64,000 nucleotides of DNA from Actinopolyspora alba (GTDB lineage Bacteria; Actinomycetota; Actinomycetes; Mycobacteriales; Pseudonocardiaceae). The position numbers and the translations under genes were made by a program. The stretch spans positions 62,001-126,000 of the forward strand of contig NZ_FOMZ01000001.1 of assembly GCF_900112765.1 (NCBI RefSeq). Reading direction: 5' to 3'. This document shows, one piece after another, positions 25,478-33,657 of this stretch; within the stretch, counting starts at the first letter, position 1; every line of letters starts with the position of its first letter. The notes under the pieces were generated by a model that was given only the letters and a program-made list of their open reading frames with translations, was not told the DNA's origin and did not search any database.

Positions 25478-26686
25478 GTGGTACGGCCCGAACGGCGCAC
25501 GAAGAGCGACATCGCCGTGACGCTGTTGCTCACCGTCGCGGTACTGAGCGGCGCCGGAACGCTCTGGTGGTTCAGCTCGGCCCGCGCGACCGAGCTGCAC
25601 ACCGCCGACCGACCGATCGAGCCGGCGCCGAGCGCGAGAACCGTGCCGGAGGATCTGAACCCGGTATGGCGGTCGCCGAGCTCGGCGACCCCTCACCCCG
25701 TGGTCGCGGGACCGGCCGTGGTGACGGGGAACGACGGTGCGGTGGTTGGCCGTGACCCCACCACCGGTGAGATCCGGTGGCGTTACAGCCGGGAGCGGGA
25801 ACTGTGCACGGTGGGGTCCGAATGGGGTAACGCGATCGCGGTTTACCGCACGGCGCACAACTGCAGTGCCGTTACCACACTGCACGGTTCCGACGGTGAA
25901 CGCGGTCCGCAACGCAACTCCGACGTGGGCTTCGGAACCCGGCTGCTGTCCGACGGGAGCTACGTGACCGCCACCGGAAGGCAGCTGTTCGAGACGTGGC
26001 GCTCGGACATGGTCCGTACACAGCAGTACGGCATCCCCACCGACATCAAGAACCCTGACAACAACCTGACCCGCCCGAACTGCGATTACTCGGCGACAGC
26101 GGTCGGTGATCGCAGGGTCGCGGTCATCGCCGAGTGCGCGGGTTCGGCCAGGGACCGGTTGACCGTGCTCAGGGCCAACCCCGAGGACGGCGAACAGCCC
26201 GAGGAAGTGATGACCACCCTGCTCGGCGGCGAGCGGGCAGGCGTGGTGGCGGTGAACCGGGAGCGGGTCGCCGTGGTGCTGCGGGACAGCGCGACGCTGG
26301 TGATCTACGACATGTCGGGAAAGCGCCGCGCGAGTTACGACGTCCGTCTCGGCGCCACCCCGGATCGGGGGTCGGCCGTGCGGGTGGAAGCGACCTCGGG
26401 CTCGGCGGGAACCTACTGGTACACCGGTCGGGATACGATAGCGCTCGACGAGAGCACGCTGCGCCCGCGCTGGACCGTGCGCGACACCTTGGGGACTCCC
26501 GCCGCGATGGCCGACGATCGGCTGGTTCCGGTGGCGGGCGGCCTGGCGGTGCACGACTCCGCTACGGGGGAGAAGCTCGGCGAGATCCCGATCGACCGGA
26601 AGAGCACGAGGGCACCTGTCCGAGTCGCGACCGTGGGAGACGTGGTGATGGAACAGCGCGGGGACACCGTCTTCGCCTACCGATGA
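25478..26686 (+). CDS. membrane-anchored PQQ-like beta-propeller protein
   Basis: 402 aa. One membrane helix near residues 13-32 anchors an outside domain with repeated propeller blades: GNDGAVVGRDPTTGEIRWRY, then YVTATGRQLFETW, and IALDESTLRPRWTVRD, the aromatic-W ending typical of PQQ-type repeats. Paired Cys (ELCTVG, HNCSAV, PNCDYS, AECAGS) suggest disulfides. GGGAG precedes the GTG at 25478. The position after the DEAD-box helicase matches Rv3212, a conserved unknown of mycobacteria. Function unknown; a scaffold role in the envelope is a guess. Confidence 0.75.
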   Translation: MVRPERRTKSDIAVTLLLTVAVLSGAGTLWWFSSARATELHTADRPIEPAPSARTVPEDLNPVWRSPSSATPHPVVAGPAVVTGNDGAVVGRDPTTGEIRWRYSRERELCTVGSEWGNAIAVYRTAHNCSAVTTLHGSDGERGPQRNSDVGFGTRLLSDGSYVTATGRQLFETWRSDMVRTQQYGIPTDIKNPDNNLTRPNCDYSATAVGDRRVAVIAECAGSARDRLTVLRANPEDGEQPEEVMTTLLGGERAGVVAVNRERVAVVLRDSATLVIYDMSGKRRASYDVRLGATPDRGSAVRVEATSGSAGTYWYTGRDTIALDESTLRPRWTVRDTLGTPAAMADDRLVPVAGGLAVHDSATGEKLGEIPIDRKSTRAPVRVATVGDVVMEQRGDTVFAYR

Positions 26687-26718
26687 CGCCGTGCTCTTCG
26701 GCGCGGCGACGCCGCCGT

Positions 26719-27018
26719 CAATTTCTCGCGAAATCGCGGGCCGATGGGCAGGTGCGGCCCCGGCCGGCGTCAATTTCTCGCGAAATCGCCGCGCCGCTGT
26801 GACGCGGAGCCGAACCCCCACCACCCCCGCAGGGCGAGCTACCACCACTCCCGCAGGGCGAACTCCAGCCACTCACGCAAACCGCACTCCTACCACCCTG
26901 GCAACCGGCACCGCCGCGGGTTCTCCCGTGCGGCTCTCGCGAGGACGCCGGAGACGTTGTGTAGTACCTCCCCGATGTCGCCGGACCCGCAGCGAGAGCC
27001 GTGCGAGAGGTTCCGCCA
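26719..27018 (+). repeat. composite structured repeat, copy 2
   Basis: Palindromes at 26719-26736 and 26771-26788, four 24-bp units at 26810-26905, then the long hairpin 26914-27018. Outer arms are CGGCTCTCGC 26931-26940 and GCGAGAGCCG 26992-27001. The inner stem differs from copy 1: CCGGAGAC pairs with GTCGCCGG, one mismatch, so most changes are compensatory. The apical GTAG is kept. The copy lies between the convergent propeller and small-membrane-protein genes. Confidence 0.85.
26810..26905 (+). repeat. four tandem 24-bp units inside composite copy 2
   Basis: Units at 26810-26833, 26834-26857, 26858-26881 and 26882-26905 follow the pattern CCGAACTCCCACCACTCCCG plus four bases, with 60-85 percent identity by eye. 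Copies 1, 4 and 5 of the composite element have about two units and copy 3 about one, so this is a variable-number module. There are no spacers, so it is not a CRISPR array. Confidence 0.8.
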
Positions 27019-27066
27019 AGCGACCAGTTACGTGAACCAAGCCGCAGACCCCCATCATGCCGCGTA

Positions 27067-27200
27067 AGCAGCGCGGGTGTCCCCGGTGCGTGAGTCGGAT
27101 GCATCGCGAGGCCGGGCCGCTCGCCGCGTAGGTCGCTACTCAAGAGCCGGCCCAACGAAGCAAGGCGCCGACTCACGTGCCGGTTACGCAACCACCCCGG
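27067..27200 (+). repeat. second hairpin family, copy A
   Basis: Stem CGTGAGTCGG (27089-27098) with CCGACTCACG (27168-27177); inner GGGCCG-CTC with GAGCCGGCCC; apical loop region GCGTAGGTCGCTAC. The near-identical copy is at 53742-53875. The apical sequence is the same as in composite copy 3, although the stems are unrelated. It sits between composite copy 2 and the stop of the minus-strand gene at 27219. Confidence 0.85.
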
Positions 27201-27218
27201 CAAGCCGTACCGCGGGTT

Positions 27219-27656
27219 CTAGAGCCACCACCAGTAGGTGAGGGTTCCGAGCACTACCAGCATGGCCGCGAGGGAGCACCACAAGGCCACCGGCCGCCTC
27301 CCCCTGTCGGCCGCGAGCTGCAGCAGCAACGCGGCGACGGAGGCCAGGCCGTGCCCCAACAGCATCCGCCATCCGGGGCCGACCCCTCCCAGAGCACTCC
27401 CCCAGAGCTGCACCCCGACGAGAGTGACCGCGAGCACCAGCAGCCCGGCGGTCAGCGCTCCCGTCAAACCGCGGAACGCCCTGCCGACAGCTCCTGGTCG
27501 GCGGGCTCCGTCGACGATGTGGAAGGCGTCCGTCGCTCGGTCCGCGTTCTCCCGGTGGTGTCCGGCGGCGATTCGCGGGCGTGTGGTCACTTCGTCGGCA
27601 CCTCGGTCAGCGGATGCCCGCATCGCCCCGTCCTCGTCGGCTCCGGTCGGTCGCAC
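27219..27656 (-). CDS. small integral membrane protein, unknown
   Basis: 145 aa. The first half is polar and Arg/Asp-rich; the second half has three or four hydrophobic helices (about residues 62-82, 88-112 and 122-142), ending TYWWWL. I do not recognise a family. The GTG at 27656 lies one base after the stop of the RecB-like gene with GGAG six bases upstream, so translation is coupled and the two share an operon. An internal in-frame GTG would give a shorter form. Confidence 0.65.
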   Translation of the reverse strand: MRPTGADEDGAMRASADRGADEVTTRPRIAAGHHRENADRATDAFHIVDGARRPGAVGRAFRGLTGALTAGLLVLAVTLVGVQLWGSALGGVGPGWRMLLGHGLASVAALLLQLAADRGRRPVALWCSLAAMLVVLGTLTYWWWL

Positions 27657-27659
27657 GAT

Positions 27660-28526
27660 TCACTCCCCCAGCAGGGCCCAGGGCTCTGTTTCGGGAACGG
27701 CACGCGTTCCCTCCGGACAATGCCGCCGGAACTCACACCCCGCGCACTGCGCACCTGGCCGTGCCGGGAAGACCCGGTCCGGATCGGCCCCTTCCGCGAC
27801 CGACGTGGCCGCGTCACGGGATTCGCGGGCCAGCCGTTCGGCTCGTTGCCGGTGCTCGGCCAGCGAGTCGGCGGTGTGTCGCCATGTCACGATCTCCGAG
27901 GTTCGGAGGTGGTGCAACTCGACCTGCGGACAGGGGGTGTGCAACATGCGCCGGGTCGCCAGGGCGTACAGCGCGAGCGGTAACGAGTTCCGCGCGGCGT
28001 CGACGTCGGGGGGCTTCCTGCCCGCCTTGTAGTCGACGATCACCAGTTCACCGTCGCGCTCGTCGATGCGATCCACTCGCCCCTGCACGATGATCGTACC
28101 GACCGTAGCGCTGACCCACTTCTCGACTCCCACGGGCTCCCGCCGGACGCGGTCCCGCTCGACGTAGTCGCTCAGCCAGTCCAGGGCTCGTGCCAGGTAG
28201 TCCGCCGACTGTTCCGCACCGGCGAATCCGTCGGATTTCCAGTACCGGTTGACCAGCTCGCGCAGGCGGGCGGCCGTGCGTTGTTCGGAGGACAGTTCGT
28301 AGTAGGCGCGCAGCGCGTTGTGCAGCACCGCTCCCAGCGTGGTGTGCGCCATCGCGGGCCCCCGCGGCGGTTGGGGACGATCCACGTAGGCGAACCGGTA
28401 TCGCCGGGGGCAGGACGACCAAGTGGTCAGCTTGGCCGGTGTGACCCGCACGAGCCGTTCCGGAATCCCGTCGAAAGCGAGTTGCCCCTGCACGGGCTCC
28501 ACACTACGCAGCCGCTCCGTCGTCAC
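27660..28526 (-). CDS. RecB-family exonuclease with Fe-S Cys staple
   Basis: 288 aa: stand-alone PD-(D/E)XK nuclease of the Cas4/AddB-like group. Catalytic core: LGAVLHNALRAYY (motif H), GRVDRID, VIVDYKAG and PLALYALA. One Cys near residue 39 (SSCPRRYRF) and three near the C-terminus (QCAGCEFRRHC) form the four-ligand pattern of a 4Fe-4S staple. Together with adnA this makes two such nucleases in the window. Start is a GTG at 28526 with no clear ribosome binding site. A single-strand DNA exonuclease role in repair is the family expectation. Confidence 0.85.
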   Translation of the reverse strand: MTTERLRSVEPVQGQLAFDGIPERLVRVTPAKLTTWSSCPRRYRFAYVDRPQPPRGPAMAHTTLGAVLHNALRAYYELSSEQRTAARLRELVNRYWKSDGFAGAEQSADYLARALDWLSDYVERDRVRREPVGVEKWVSATVGTIIVQGRVDRIDERDGELVIVDYKAGRKPPDVDAARNSLPLALYALATRRMLHTPCPQVELHHLRTSEIVTWRHTADSLAEHRQRAERLARESRDAATSVAEGADPDRVFPARPGAQCAGCEFRRHCPEGTRAVPETEPWALLGE

Positions 28527-28576
28527 GACCCGGGCGGGTCGCGTGCCGTCGGGGAAAGTGGATCGACGAAGCGCTA

Positions 28577-29452
28577 CTAGCCGATGATCTTGCTTCCGGT
28601 GCAGTCGCCGAGCAATCGGTCCAGCGAGTCGGGCGGGGTGTTCTCGCTGCCTATCCGGATGTTCTTGTTCGTGCCGTGATAGTCGCTGCCCCCGGTGGGG
28701 ACCAGACCGAGTTCGGCGACGAGCTCGCGCAGCCGGTGCCTAGCCGGTTCGTCGTGGTCGGGGTGCTCGACCTCCACACCGCGCAGACCGTGGCCCGCGA
28801 GTTCGGTGATCACTTCGGCGGTGACCGTCTGTCCCCTGCTGACCGCGAAGGGGTGTGCCAGCACGGTGGTGCCGCCCGCATCGGCGATCATGCGGATGGC
28901 GCGTTCGACCGGTGTGTCGGTGCGTGGCATGTAGTAGGGCGCGTGGGTACCCAGGTACCTGTCGAAGGCCTCGCTGACCGTGCTTACGGTGCCCCCCTCG
29001 ACGAGCGCCCGCGCCAGATGGGGGCGTCCCCCCGGTGAGTCCGGCGGCAGCCCCGCCATCAGCGCCTCGGGATCGACCGGGAACCCGTCGTCGGCCATGC
29101 GCCGGGCCATCTGCTCGAGGCGTCCGCGACGCTCCGCCCGCAACCGCAGCTGCTCGTCCCGCAACGCGGGAGAATCGGGGTCGAACAGATATGCCAGCAG
29201 ATGAACGGTGACGGTACCGCCCCGCCCGTCGGAGCTTTCGCAGGAGAGTTCCGCTCCGGGCACCAGTCGTAGCGCCGGTGGGGCGGACTCGCGCACCGCC
29301 TGCTCGGCTTCCGCCCAACCCGCCGAGGTGTCGTGATCGGTCAGGGCAACGACGTCCAGCCCCGCCGCCACCGCCGTTCGCACGACACCGGCGGGCGTGT
29401 CGGTGCCGTCGGATTCACTGGAGTGGACGTGCATGTCGATTCGCACGTCCAC
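28577..29452 (-). CDS. PHP-domain phosphoesterase (TrpH/YciV-like)
   Basis: 291 aa. Metal-site motifs of the PHP fold in order: DMHVHSSESDGT near the N-terminus, ALTDHDT near residue 38, PGAELSCES near 66, VLAHPFAVS near 195, EVEHPDHD near 225 and GGSDYHG near 256. The E. coli relative removes the 3' phosphate of nucleoside 3',5'-bisphosphates and trims RNA 5' ends, so a similar soluble hydrolase is likely. Start GTG at 29452; an internal Met six codons later is possible. It is 50 bases upstream of the RecB-like gene on the same strand. Confidence 0.85.
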   Translation of the reverse strand: MDVRIDMHVHSSESDGTDTPAGVVRTAVAAGLDVVALTDHDTSAGWAEAEQAVRESAPPALRLVPGAELSCESSDGRGGTVTVHLLAYLFDPDSPALRDEQLRLRAERRGRLEQMARRMADDGFPVDPEALMAGLPPDSPGGRPHLARALVEGGTVSTVSEAFDRYLGTHAPYYMPRTDTPVERAIRMIADAGGTTVLAHPFAVSRGQTVTAEVITELAGHGLRGVEVEHPDHDEPARHRLRELVAELGLVPTGGSDYHGTNKNIRIGSENTPPDSLDRLLGDCTGSKIIG

Positions 29453-29584
29453 CAGTGTGACCGATACGGGCTCCGTTCGACACGGTCCGTCCGATCACTT
29501 TCCCGGTCCGAAAGTGTGAGCGGGAACGTCGTCCCCGGAAACCGGCTCAGCGGAAGTCCCGAAGGGACCACCCCGCGTTCCGCG

Positions 29585-30157
29585 CTACTCGGTCTTGACC
29601 TTGGTCCTTCCCCTGCCGACGGCGGCACGCCGGGCCTTGAGCATCGAGAAACGATCCTGCTGCGCCTTCTTCTCGCCGAACACGAGCGAGGAGATCGCGT
29701 CGAACACCTCTTCCGGGTTGGGCAGGTACTCGATGCGGTTGAGGGCCTGAATCTGTCCGGCGGACTCCACGATCAGCGTGCCGTACCCGAACACCCGGCC
29801 GGGAACGCTACGGGAATAGGTCAGATCGGTGACCTTGGTCACGGGCATCATCTGCACCGAGGTCATCAGGATGCCTTCGGTGATCATGAATCGTTTGTCC
29901 GTTACCACGATGCGTTCCACGTACCAGTCCAGCACCTGGTAGATGAATCGCAGCAGCACGAAGAGACCCGCGTACCACAGGATGTTCTGCAGCAGCCAGT
30001 TCTCTCCGGGGAACAGGTAGGAGATCATCATGAAGCCCGCGAGCAAGCCGGCGGCCTCGAAGATGTCCCACACGAGACAGGCCCAGTGCCTGCGCACTCT
30101 GATAACCCGTCGCTCGGTCTCCAGCAGGTACTCGTCCGGATCCCGTGGTGCGAACAT
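29585..30157 (-). CDS. membrane protein with bacterial PH domain
   Basis: 190 aa. A short polar start (LLETERRVIRVRRHW) is followed by two hydrophobic helices near 35-52 and 60-78. Then comes a bPH2-type domain (VDWYVERIVVTDKRFMITEGI...MPVTKVTDLTYSRSVPGRVFGYGTLIVESAG), the pattern of YdbT/YdbS-like proteins, and a basic C-terminus. The ATG at 30157 is eight bases after GAGGG. Role unknown. It is upstream of the PHP gene and downstream of a 53-aa membrane protein on the same strand. Confidence 0.8.
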   Translation of the reverse strand: MFAPRDPDEYLLETERRVIRVRRHWACLVWDIFEAAGLLAGFMMISYLFPGENWLLQNILWYAGLFVLLRFIYQVLDWYVERIVVTDKRFMITEGILMTSVQMMPVTKVTDLTYSRSVPGRVFGYGTLIVESAGQIQALNRIEYLPNPEEVFDAISSLVFGEKKAQQDRFSMLKARRAAVGRGRTKVKTE

Positions 30158-30313
30158 AGCCACCACCCTCGCGTGGTTCGACTTTCCCGACCGGGACCGA
30201 TCACGGTGTTCACAGTGCCAGTCACGGCCCCGAGCCGGGCTGTGCGCTCGTACGGCTCTTCACCGGTCGCGTGGCCGTTCGGCCGATGCCCCGCCCGGAG
30301 AAGAACCTCTCAC

Positions 30314-30475
30314 TCAGCGGAACAGATTGCGCATGAACGTGATCACCGCCTCCGCGGACTGACGCAGGCTGTCGAGGATGCCGTCGACGACATCACTGGC
30401 CTCGTTCGGCGCGGAGATGAGGAAAAACAGCAGGAACGCGATCCCGGCCCAGGTGAGGATCTTCTTGATGTTCAC
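30314..30475 (-). CDS. 53-aa single-span membrane protein
   Basis: GTG at 30475 to TGA at 30314. The peptide starts V-N-I-K-K-I-L-T-W-A-G-I-A-F-L-L-F-F-L-I, a clear membrane helix. An amphipathic tail follows (PNEASDVVDGILDSLRQSAE, then AVITFMRNLFR). GGGGTG lies about eight bases upstream. Small proteins of this composition occur next to PH-domain genes in other actinomycetes, as I recall. It faces the divergent NUDIX gene and precedes the PH-domain gene by 156 bases. The sequence is protein-like throughout, with no rare codons. Confidence 0.65.
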   Translation of the reverse strand: MNIKKILTWAGIAFLLFFLISAPNEASDVVDGILDSLRQSAEAVITFMRNLFR

Positions 30476-30620
30476 TGTCACGCACCCCGTCTGATCTGAC
30501 CTGTATTAGTGCTGGCACCTGCTGATCCGTTGTACCGCACTCATCGCCTGTACGGCAGGTTTTTAGCGCACTTGGGTCAGTGGGCGGGAACCGGCATCGA
30601 ATTCACTACCCTGTGTGTCC

Positions 30621-31049
30621 ATGACGGACTTCGGGAACGTGGTGATCCGCTGCGTGGGGGCGGTGGTACACGATCGGCACGGCCGGTTGTTGTTGATCAA
30701 ACGAGCCAACGATCCTGGTCAGGGGAAGTGGTCGCTTCCAGGCGGCAAGGTCGAGGAGAACGAGGACGACGAGGCGGCCCTGCGGCGTGAGCTCGCGGAG
30801 GAGACGGGGCTGTCGGTAGCGATCGGCCCGGCGGTGGGGCGGCTGACGCGAGCGGGATCACACTACACGTACGACATAGTCGACTACTCCTGTCGTGTGA
30901 CAGACACGAACATCATCCCAGGTGACGACGCTAGCGATGCGATGTGGACGGATCATGCGACATTCGCCACACTGCACCGGTCCGATGCGCTCACCGAGGG
31001 GCTGGCGGAGCTGCTGGAGCAGTGGAACTGCCTGCCCCGCGAAGCCTGA
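30621..31049 (+). CDS. NUDIX hydrolase
   Basis: 142 aa. The complete NUDIX box [20 protein letters not shown], continuing ETGL (residues about 41-64), satisfies GX5EX7REUXEEXGU, and [11 protein letters not shown] precedes it. These enzymes cleave nucleoside diphosphates linked to another group; substrate cannot be read. The ATG at 30621 has no Shine-Dalgarno sequence but TACCCT at 30607-30612 is eight bases upstream, so a leaderless transcript is likely. A GTG at 30615 is a less likely start. It stands alone. Confidence 0.85.
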   Translation: MTDFGNVVIRCVGAVVHDRHGRLLLIKRANDPGQGKWSLPGGKVEENEDDEAALRRELAEETGLSVAIGPAVGRLTRAGSHYTYDIVDYSCRVTDTNIIPGDDASDAMWTDHATFATLHRSDALTEGLAELLEQWNCLPREA

Positions 31050-31619
31050 ACCGAATCCCGAGAAACCCCTTATCGGGGGACGTTGCGGTCCTGGCGCACA
31101 CATGTTGTCGACCACGCCCCAACAACGGGGGTAACCACATTGATCGACACTCGTCCCTGAAACCTCCAAATCTCACTCGAAAAGACGCGTTGCCGCACTA
31201 TGCAATCCGGGACGGGCACCGGGAGAGCCACCGCCGAGTCGTCGCCCCGCCCGAAGCGGTTGTGCGTCCGGCGATCAAGTGAACACGCGGAGCACACCGG
31301 TTCGGACACCCCGCCGACCGGCGAGTAGGATGCACGGGTGGTCGGCCACCGACCCAGGACTCGTAGTCGAGCCGAACGGAGGTGAGGATACGTGCCAGAC
31401 GCTGCCGGCGGCTCAAGCAGTGCGGACAGCGCACTGCCGTGCAGTATCGGCCGCATCCCCGCCGAACGATTCGGTCGGCACGGCTCGGGGCGTGCCGCGG
31501 TTCGCGGGTGATCCACCGGGCCGACTCCGGTGATCCACCGGAACGGGCGGGGATGCGCAGACGTGACACCGGATCCGGGTGTCACGGAACAGCCACGAAA
31601 TCCCGCCCGGAGGTCCACC
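31050..31619. other. 570-bp region between NUDIX and corA
   Basis: No convincing gene. Small hairpins follow the NUDIX stop (CCCGA/TCGGG near 31066-31085 and CCCC/GGGG near 31119-31133). A 13-bp direct repeat, GGTGATCCACCGG, occurs near 31507 and 31529. The leader could hold magnesium-dependent control for corA, but I do not recognise a known riboswitch. Confidence 0.35.
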
Positions 31620-32705
31620 GTGCCAAGTCTGCCCAATCTGGGGTTGCGTAACCGCATCAGCCGCGGTGAACGCGGTTCCCGAAACGTCTCGGCCGTCACG
31701 GCTCGCCCCGCCTCTGTCGTGGACTGCGCCGTTTACGTCGAGGGCAAGCGATTGCCCGGTGAATGGTCCTACGAGGACGCGATGGCCGAGGTCCGCAGCA
31801 GGAGGAACGGTTTCGTCTGGATCGGACTGCACGAGCCGGAGCAGGATCGCATCAACGGAGTCGCGGACACCTTCGGGCTGCACGAGCTCGCCGTGGAGGA
31901 CGCGGTGCACGCGCACCAGCGCCCCAAGCTGGAACGCTACGACGAGACGCTGTTCATGGTGCTCAAAACGGTGCGGTACGTACCGGACCGGGCCAGGGCC
32001 ACCAACAGCGAGATCGTCAAGAGCGGCGAGCTCATGATCTTCCTCGGCCGGGACTTCGTGATCACCGTGCGGCACGGCAGCCAGGCCGCGCTCACCCGGG
32101 TGCGGACGGAACTCGAAGAGTCACCCGAGCAGTTGGCCCTGGGACCGTCGGCCGTGGTGCACGGTATCGCGGACCACGTGGTGGACAGCTACCTCGAGGT
32201 CACCGAGTCGATCCAGGACGACATCGATTCGATCGAGACGGAGGTCTTCGCCCCGCGCACCAGCATCGACGCGGAACAGATCTATCTGATGAAGCGCGAG
32301 GTCATGCAGCTGCGTCGTGCGGTCATGCCGCTTTCGCAACCGCTGCAACGGCTCGCGGGCGGGTACACCCCGCACGTCGCCGATCAGGTTCGGTCCTACT
32401 TCCGCGACGTCGAGGACCACCTCGCCACCGTCTCGGAACGGGTGGCCTCGTTCGACGAGCTGCTGACGACACTGGTCGACGCGACGCTCGCCAAGATCAC
32501 GCTGCAGCAGAACACCGACATGCGCAAGATCTCCGCGTGGGTGGCGATCATCTCCACCCCCACCATGATCGCCGGCGTATACGGGATGAACTTCGACAGA
32601 ATGCCGGAGACGAATTGGGCGTTCGGCTATCCCGTGACACTGCTGGTGATGATGGTGTGCTGCGTGGTGCTGTTCAAGATATTCCGCAAGAACAACTGGC
32701 TGTGA
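31620..32705 (+). CDS. corA: CorA-family magnesium/cobalt channel
   Basis: 361 aa. A large cytoplasmic alpha/beta funnel (WIGLHEPEQDRINGVADTF; then the conserved VEDAVHAHQRPKLERYDETLFMVL) is followed by long coiled helices. At the C-terminus, two membrane helices are joined by the ion-selecting YGMNFDRMPE loop, and the protein ends with KKNNWL-like KIFRKNNWL. Pentameric Mg2+ uptake is expected. The GTG at 31620 has CGGAGG six bases upstream; the frame is open to 31530 but that part is not needed. Monocistronic. A mycobacterial corA (Rv1239c) lies in the matching conserved block. Confidence 0.92.
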   Translation: MPSLPNLGLRNRISRGERGSRNVSAVTARPASVVDCAVYVEGKRLPGEWSYEDAMAEVRSRRNGFVWIGLHEPEQDRINGVADTFGLHELAVEDAVHAHQRPKLERYDETLFMVLKTVRYVPDRARATNSEIVKSGELMIFLGRDFVITVRHGSQAALTRVRTELEESPEQLALGPSAVVHGIADHVVDSYLEVTESIQDDIDSIETEVFAPRTSIDAEQIYLMKREVMQLRRAVMPLSQPLQRLAGGYTPHVADQVRSYFRDVEDHLATVSERVASFDELLTTLVDATLAKITLQQNTDMRKISAWVAIISTPTMIAGVYGMNFDRMPETNWAFGYPVTLLVMMVCCVVLFKIFRKNNWL

Positions 32706-33282
32706 CCGGTGCGGTAACGAATCGCGAATCGACGACGACACACCGGGCGGGGCCAGCCCCGGAGGGCGGGGCCGATCCGACCCGGCCGACGAAAACAGCA
32801 AGCCACGACGAACGACCGCGGGTGGGTACTTCACCGGTGGGTGCTCCACTGAAAGACCACGGACGGCTCGTATCGAACAAGTGGTGGTGCCACCGGCTCC
32901 GGGCGGACGGCACCGCGTGCGGCGGGTCGAGGGGATCGCTGCTGAACAGGGGAAACCGTTCCGTGAAGTTCCACGGACTCGAAGATCGTGGTTGGGAGGG
33001 AATCGTGCGACACATTCGGTGTGGACGGACCTCGGAACCGACACGGGAGGCGACGGCGCGGGCAGCGACGTCGTCCGGGCCACGAGAGCGGCGAAACGTC
33101 CGGCACGAACGAAAACCCGGCGCGATGTGGCACGTGACTCCCACACCCGCGCGCGGGGAATCCGTGACGTACTAGATTCATCCGGGAGACACCACGGGCC
33201 ACATCGTGCGGCGAATCCCGTTCGCCCGGCGGTTCATACCGGGCGCGGAAATCGTTTCGATCTGCACAATGGGAGTACCGTC
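32706..33282. other. 577-bp region after corA
   Basis: GC-rich inverted stretches right after corA (around 32745-32795) may end its transcript. Beyond that I find no protein-like frame until the 31-codon membrane peptide at 33283. Confidence 0.35.
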
Positions 33283-33378
33283 ATGCCCCGTCTGGTCACC
33301 AATAAACTCGCCCTGTTGTTCACGCTGATCAACGGCTGGATTCTCACGCTGTTCGTGATCATCGCGAGTCAACTCTGA
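33283..33378 (+). CDS. 31-aa membrane peptide
   Basis: ATG at 33283 with GGGAG seven bases upstream, stop at 33376-33378. The peptide is M-P-R-L-V-T-N-K then a continuous hydrophobic helix LALLFTLINGWILTLFVIIA and S-Q-L. The strong ribosome binding site and clean basic-then-hydrophobic design argue for a real micro-protein: toxin-like, regulatory or envelope-stress peptide. No antisense RNA or partner gene is visible. It is isolated between corA and the CAP-domain gene. Confidence 0.5.
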   Translation: MPRLVTNKLALLFTLINGWILTLFVIIASQL

Positions 33379-33657
33379 AACTTCCTCGGGGACGCGTTCC
33401 GGCGTGAACCACGGCTACACCGCCGAAGAATTCAGCGGCAACGTGTCCCTGCGAAGGAGTCGCCGCTCCGCCGGTCGGGGCACTCGCCGAGCTGTGCGAA
33501 CACGCCTCGCGAGTATGCCGGCCGGGGAAGGCAACCATTCCCCTTACGGGTGAAAATACGGCGCCGGTTATCCCCCGGCGGAGCCGATTCGGCACGTGTG
33601 TGCGCCGGATGAGGTACAAATTCCGTTGTCAGCACAGGTGAACGACGGAAGTTGTAT

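Noticed and set aside
26810-26905. CRISPR-like array of 24-bp repeats
   Set aside because: Units are directly tandem without spacers, imperfect, and no cas gene is near.
31050-31619. Magnesium riboswitch before corA
   Set aside because: I could not match the leader to the M-box or other known magnesium sensors; only small unrelated hairpins are present.
33405-33554. 50-codon open frame between the micro-peptide and the CAP gene
   Set aside because: GTG start without ribosome binding site and a peptide of R/S/G-rich shadow composition.
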